Assembly: GCA_030036915.1 (NCBI GenBank)
Contig: JASHSC010000071.1
Coordinates: 1-15,253, forward strand
From: Terriglobia bacterium
Lineage (GTDB): Bacteria; Acidobacteriota; Terriglobia; UBA7540
Direction: 5' to 3'
DNA length: 15,253 bases
The notes below the pieces were generated by a model, which worked only from the letters and a program-made list of their open reading frames with translations, ran no database searches and was not told the origin of the DNA. Position 1 is the first letter of the stretch. Each line of letters begins with the position of its first letter. Both the position numbers and the translations under genes were made by a program. Shown one piece after another: positions 14,100-15,253 of the stretch.

Positions 14100-14129
14100 A
14101 TTCTAGGTGCCCGCTCAACATCAAGTCAA
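14100..14129 (-). promoter_or_regulatory. Promoter for cysS
   Basis: On the minus strand TTGACT (14129-14124) and TAGAAT (14105-14100) are separated by 18 bases; each matches 5 of 6 consensus bases. The start would lie near 14093, a leader of about 20 nt that includes the AGGA ribosome site. This is the best-looking promoter in the window. Confidence 0.6.
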
Positions 14130-14161
14130 GAAAAGAGCAGCGAAGGAAGTGTGTCATCTTT

Positions 14162-14215
14162 ACTGTAGCAGCGGTCCATCGACCGCCGATGGTGCTCCTA
14201 GAGCCCTGCTACAGT
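14162..14215. repeat. GTAG-flanked double-hairpin element (REP/BIME-like)
   Basis: ACTGTAGCAG (14162-14171) and CTGCTACAGT (14206-14215) are perfect 10-base inverted arms. Inside lie two small hairpins: GCGGTC-CATC-GACCGC (14171-14186) and GCTC-CTA-GAGC (14194-14204). An alternative inner hairpin is CCATCG/CGATGG (14176-14192). Each half therefore reads GTAG plus a hairpin in opposite orientation, the layout of paired REP elements. It sits between cysS and the DUF1111-type gene. The arms are exact; calling it REP is inference. Confidence 0.7.
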
Positions 14216-14251
14216 GACCTAATGGAGACGACACGACCTTTCCAAATCCTT

Positions 14252-14280
14252 TTGCGCCGGAAAGCAGTTGGATGTATAGT
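14252..14280 (+). promoter_or_regulatory. Candidate promoter for the right-edge diheme gene
   Basis: TTGCGC (14252-14257) and TATAGT (14275-14280) are 17 bases apart, 3/6 and 5/6 matches. Transcription would begin near 14287, about 70 nt before the ATG. The 284-base gap from the cysS start to here otherwise holds the cysS promoter and the GTAG double hairpin. Confidence 0.35.
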
Positions 14281-14356
14281 GACGATACTTATCTCGAGTT
14301 GTTTACCCGGGCAGTCGGAGCCCCTCGGCACAAATTCCATTTTGGGAGGATGCGTC

Positions 14357-15253
14357 ATGAATACTCCACGGAAAAGTGCTGTAAAGATCCTTGCCGGGCT
14401 CGTTTTCGCGGCCCTGTTTGTTCCTTCGCTTCAGACCGCTGGCGGACAAGGCAAGGTGGCGAAAGATCCTGGAGTGCGGGGAGGCCCGGCCGGGGCCGGC
14501 GGTCCCCTGAATAACCTTACCGCCGATGAAACGGCGTTTTTCCAGGATGGGGCGACTCGGTTCACGGAGGTCGAGGTAGTGGCGGGCGGCGCCAACAATG
14601 GATTGGGCCCGCGCTTCAACTCCAACCAATGCTTGTCCTGCCATTCGCAGCCGGCTCCCGGCGGGTCGAGCCCGACGCAGAATCCCTTAATCGCCGTCGC
14701 CACACTCAGCGGCGCGAAAAACGTAGTGCCCTGGTTCATCATCCCCAATGGCCCCGTGCGTGAGGCACGTTTCAAGCGGAATCCCAATGGCACCAACGAC
14801 GGCGGTGTGCACGATATTTACGTCATCACCGGCCGTACCGACGCACCGGGATGCAACATTGCCCAACCTGATTTTCTTCCGGCAGGGAATCCCGCCACCG
14901 GCCAAGGCGGAAATTCCAACATCATCTTTCGCATCCCCACGCCGACTTTTGGCGCAGGACTCATTGAGGCGATTTCCGACTCGGCGATTCTCGCGAACAT
15001 GCAGGCCAATGCGACGGAAAAGACGGCATTGGGCATCAGCGGACACCCCAATGCCCACCTGAGCGGCAACGCCAACCTGAGTGCCAATGATGGGACCATT
15101 ACCCGCTTCGGTTGGAAGGCCCAGAACAAGTCCCTGATCATGTTTGCGGGCGAGGCCTACAACGTGGAAATGGGAATCTCCAACCAGTTGTTTCCACAGG
15201 AACGCGACGAAACTCCAACGTGCCTCTTCGTTCCTTCCCCCAACGATACTCTG
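14357..15253 (+). CDS. Diheme oxidoreductase, DUF1111 / putative thiol oxidoreductase family, N-terminal part
   Basis: The ATG at 14357 has GGGAGGA six bases upstream, and the frame stays open for 299 codons to the window edge, so the C-terminus is missing; another ATG at 14350 is out of frame. Residues 1-28 form a signal peptide (MNTPRKSAVK, then LAGLVFAALFV). The mature part starts with a Gly-rich linker (GVRGGPAGAGGPLNNLT). Then comes FFQDGATRFTEVE and GLGPRFNSNQCLSCHSQP with the heme motif CLSCH at 92-96, the arrangement of the DUF1111 di-heme oxidoreductase family. The second heme motif would lie beyond the edge. GRFNSN-type and FGAGLIEAI blocks (here PTFGAGLIEAIS) support the family. 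It should be periplasmic and carry electrons or oxidise an unknown substrate; in known genomes it is often next to other c-type cytochromes. Substrate unknown. Confidence 0.88.
   Translation, partial: MNTPRKSAVKILAGLVFAALFVPSLQTAGGQGKVAKDPGVRGGPAGAGGPLNNLTADETAFFQDGATRFTEVEVVAGGANNGLGPRFNSNQCLSCHSQPAPGGSSPTQNPLIAVATLSGAKNVVPWFIIPNGPVREARFKRNPNGTNDGGVHDIYVITGRTDAPGCNIAQPDFLPAGNPATGQGGNSNIIFRIPTPTFGAGLIEAISDSAILANMQANATEKTALGISGHPNAHLSGNANLSANDGTITRFGWKAQNKSLIMFAGEAYNVEMGISNQLFPQERDETPTCLFVPSPNDTL

Noticed and set aside
12651..14168. Plus-strand open frame of 505 codons opposite cysS
   Set aside because: cysS is unambiguous on the other strand; the frame has no recognisable domain and no plausible start signals.
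14272..14514. 80-codon plus-strand frame starting upstream of the diheme gene
   Set aside because: It overlaps the signal peptide of the DUF1111-type protein in another frame; the ribosome site fits the ATG at 14357.

Overview
This window looks like chromosomal DNA from a free-living, GC-rich Gram-negative bacterium, most likely a soil Acidobacteriota (an inference). The reasons are the mix of Tat- and Sec-exported enzymes, periplasmic c-type diheme proteins, an orphan PQQ-type propeller, frequent TTG starts and short GAAA/GTAG-type intergenic repeats. There are no phage, transposase, CRISPR, rRNA or tRNA genes, and no gap between genes exceeds about 285 bases.

Left block (1-2534): an amino-acid permease of the APC superfamily, cut by the window edge, diverges from a two-gene operon. 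That operon encodes a RidA-type enamine/imine deaminase and a fold-type III PLP enzyme of the D-serine dehydratase / D-threonine aldolase family. Their promoters appear to overlap back to back at about 958-1008. Together they read as a module for uptake and deamination of an amino acid, with RidA clearing the reactive enamine.

Redox block (2650-6092): a tryptophan-rich secreted protein, probably an outer-membrane barrel, is directly abutted by a MauG-type diheme c-type enzyme. A Sec-exported PQQ-like beta-propeller protein converges on this pair from the other strand. A further diheme oxidoreductase (DUF1111 type) starts at 14357 and runs off the right edge.

Middle (6274-9028): a Tat-exported putative glycoside hydrolase (DUF5060 + DUF4038 type) diverges from the PQQ gene. 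It converges on a membrane-anchored protein of unknown function with a DxTGNGxPD / YSGGSHCC signature.

Right block (9169-14072), all on the minus strand: cysS, a class III aminotransferase, a YraN-family nuclease-like protein, galT and a small conserved-looking 79-residue protein. This block carries two notable intergenic repeats. One is a 7-nt-periodic GAAA/TTTC inverted repeat between the aminotransferase and yraN. The other is a GTAG-flanked double hairpin (REP/BIME-like) upstream of cysS.

The most interesting lead is the MauG-type enzyme (Tyr at the expected distal heme-ligand position) coupled to a protein with 11 tryptophans. This resembles, but does not prove, a new enzyme/target pair of the MauG-methylamine dehydrogenase or MbnH-MbnP kind.
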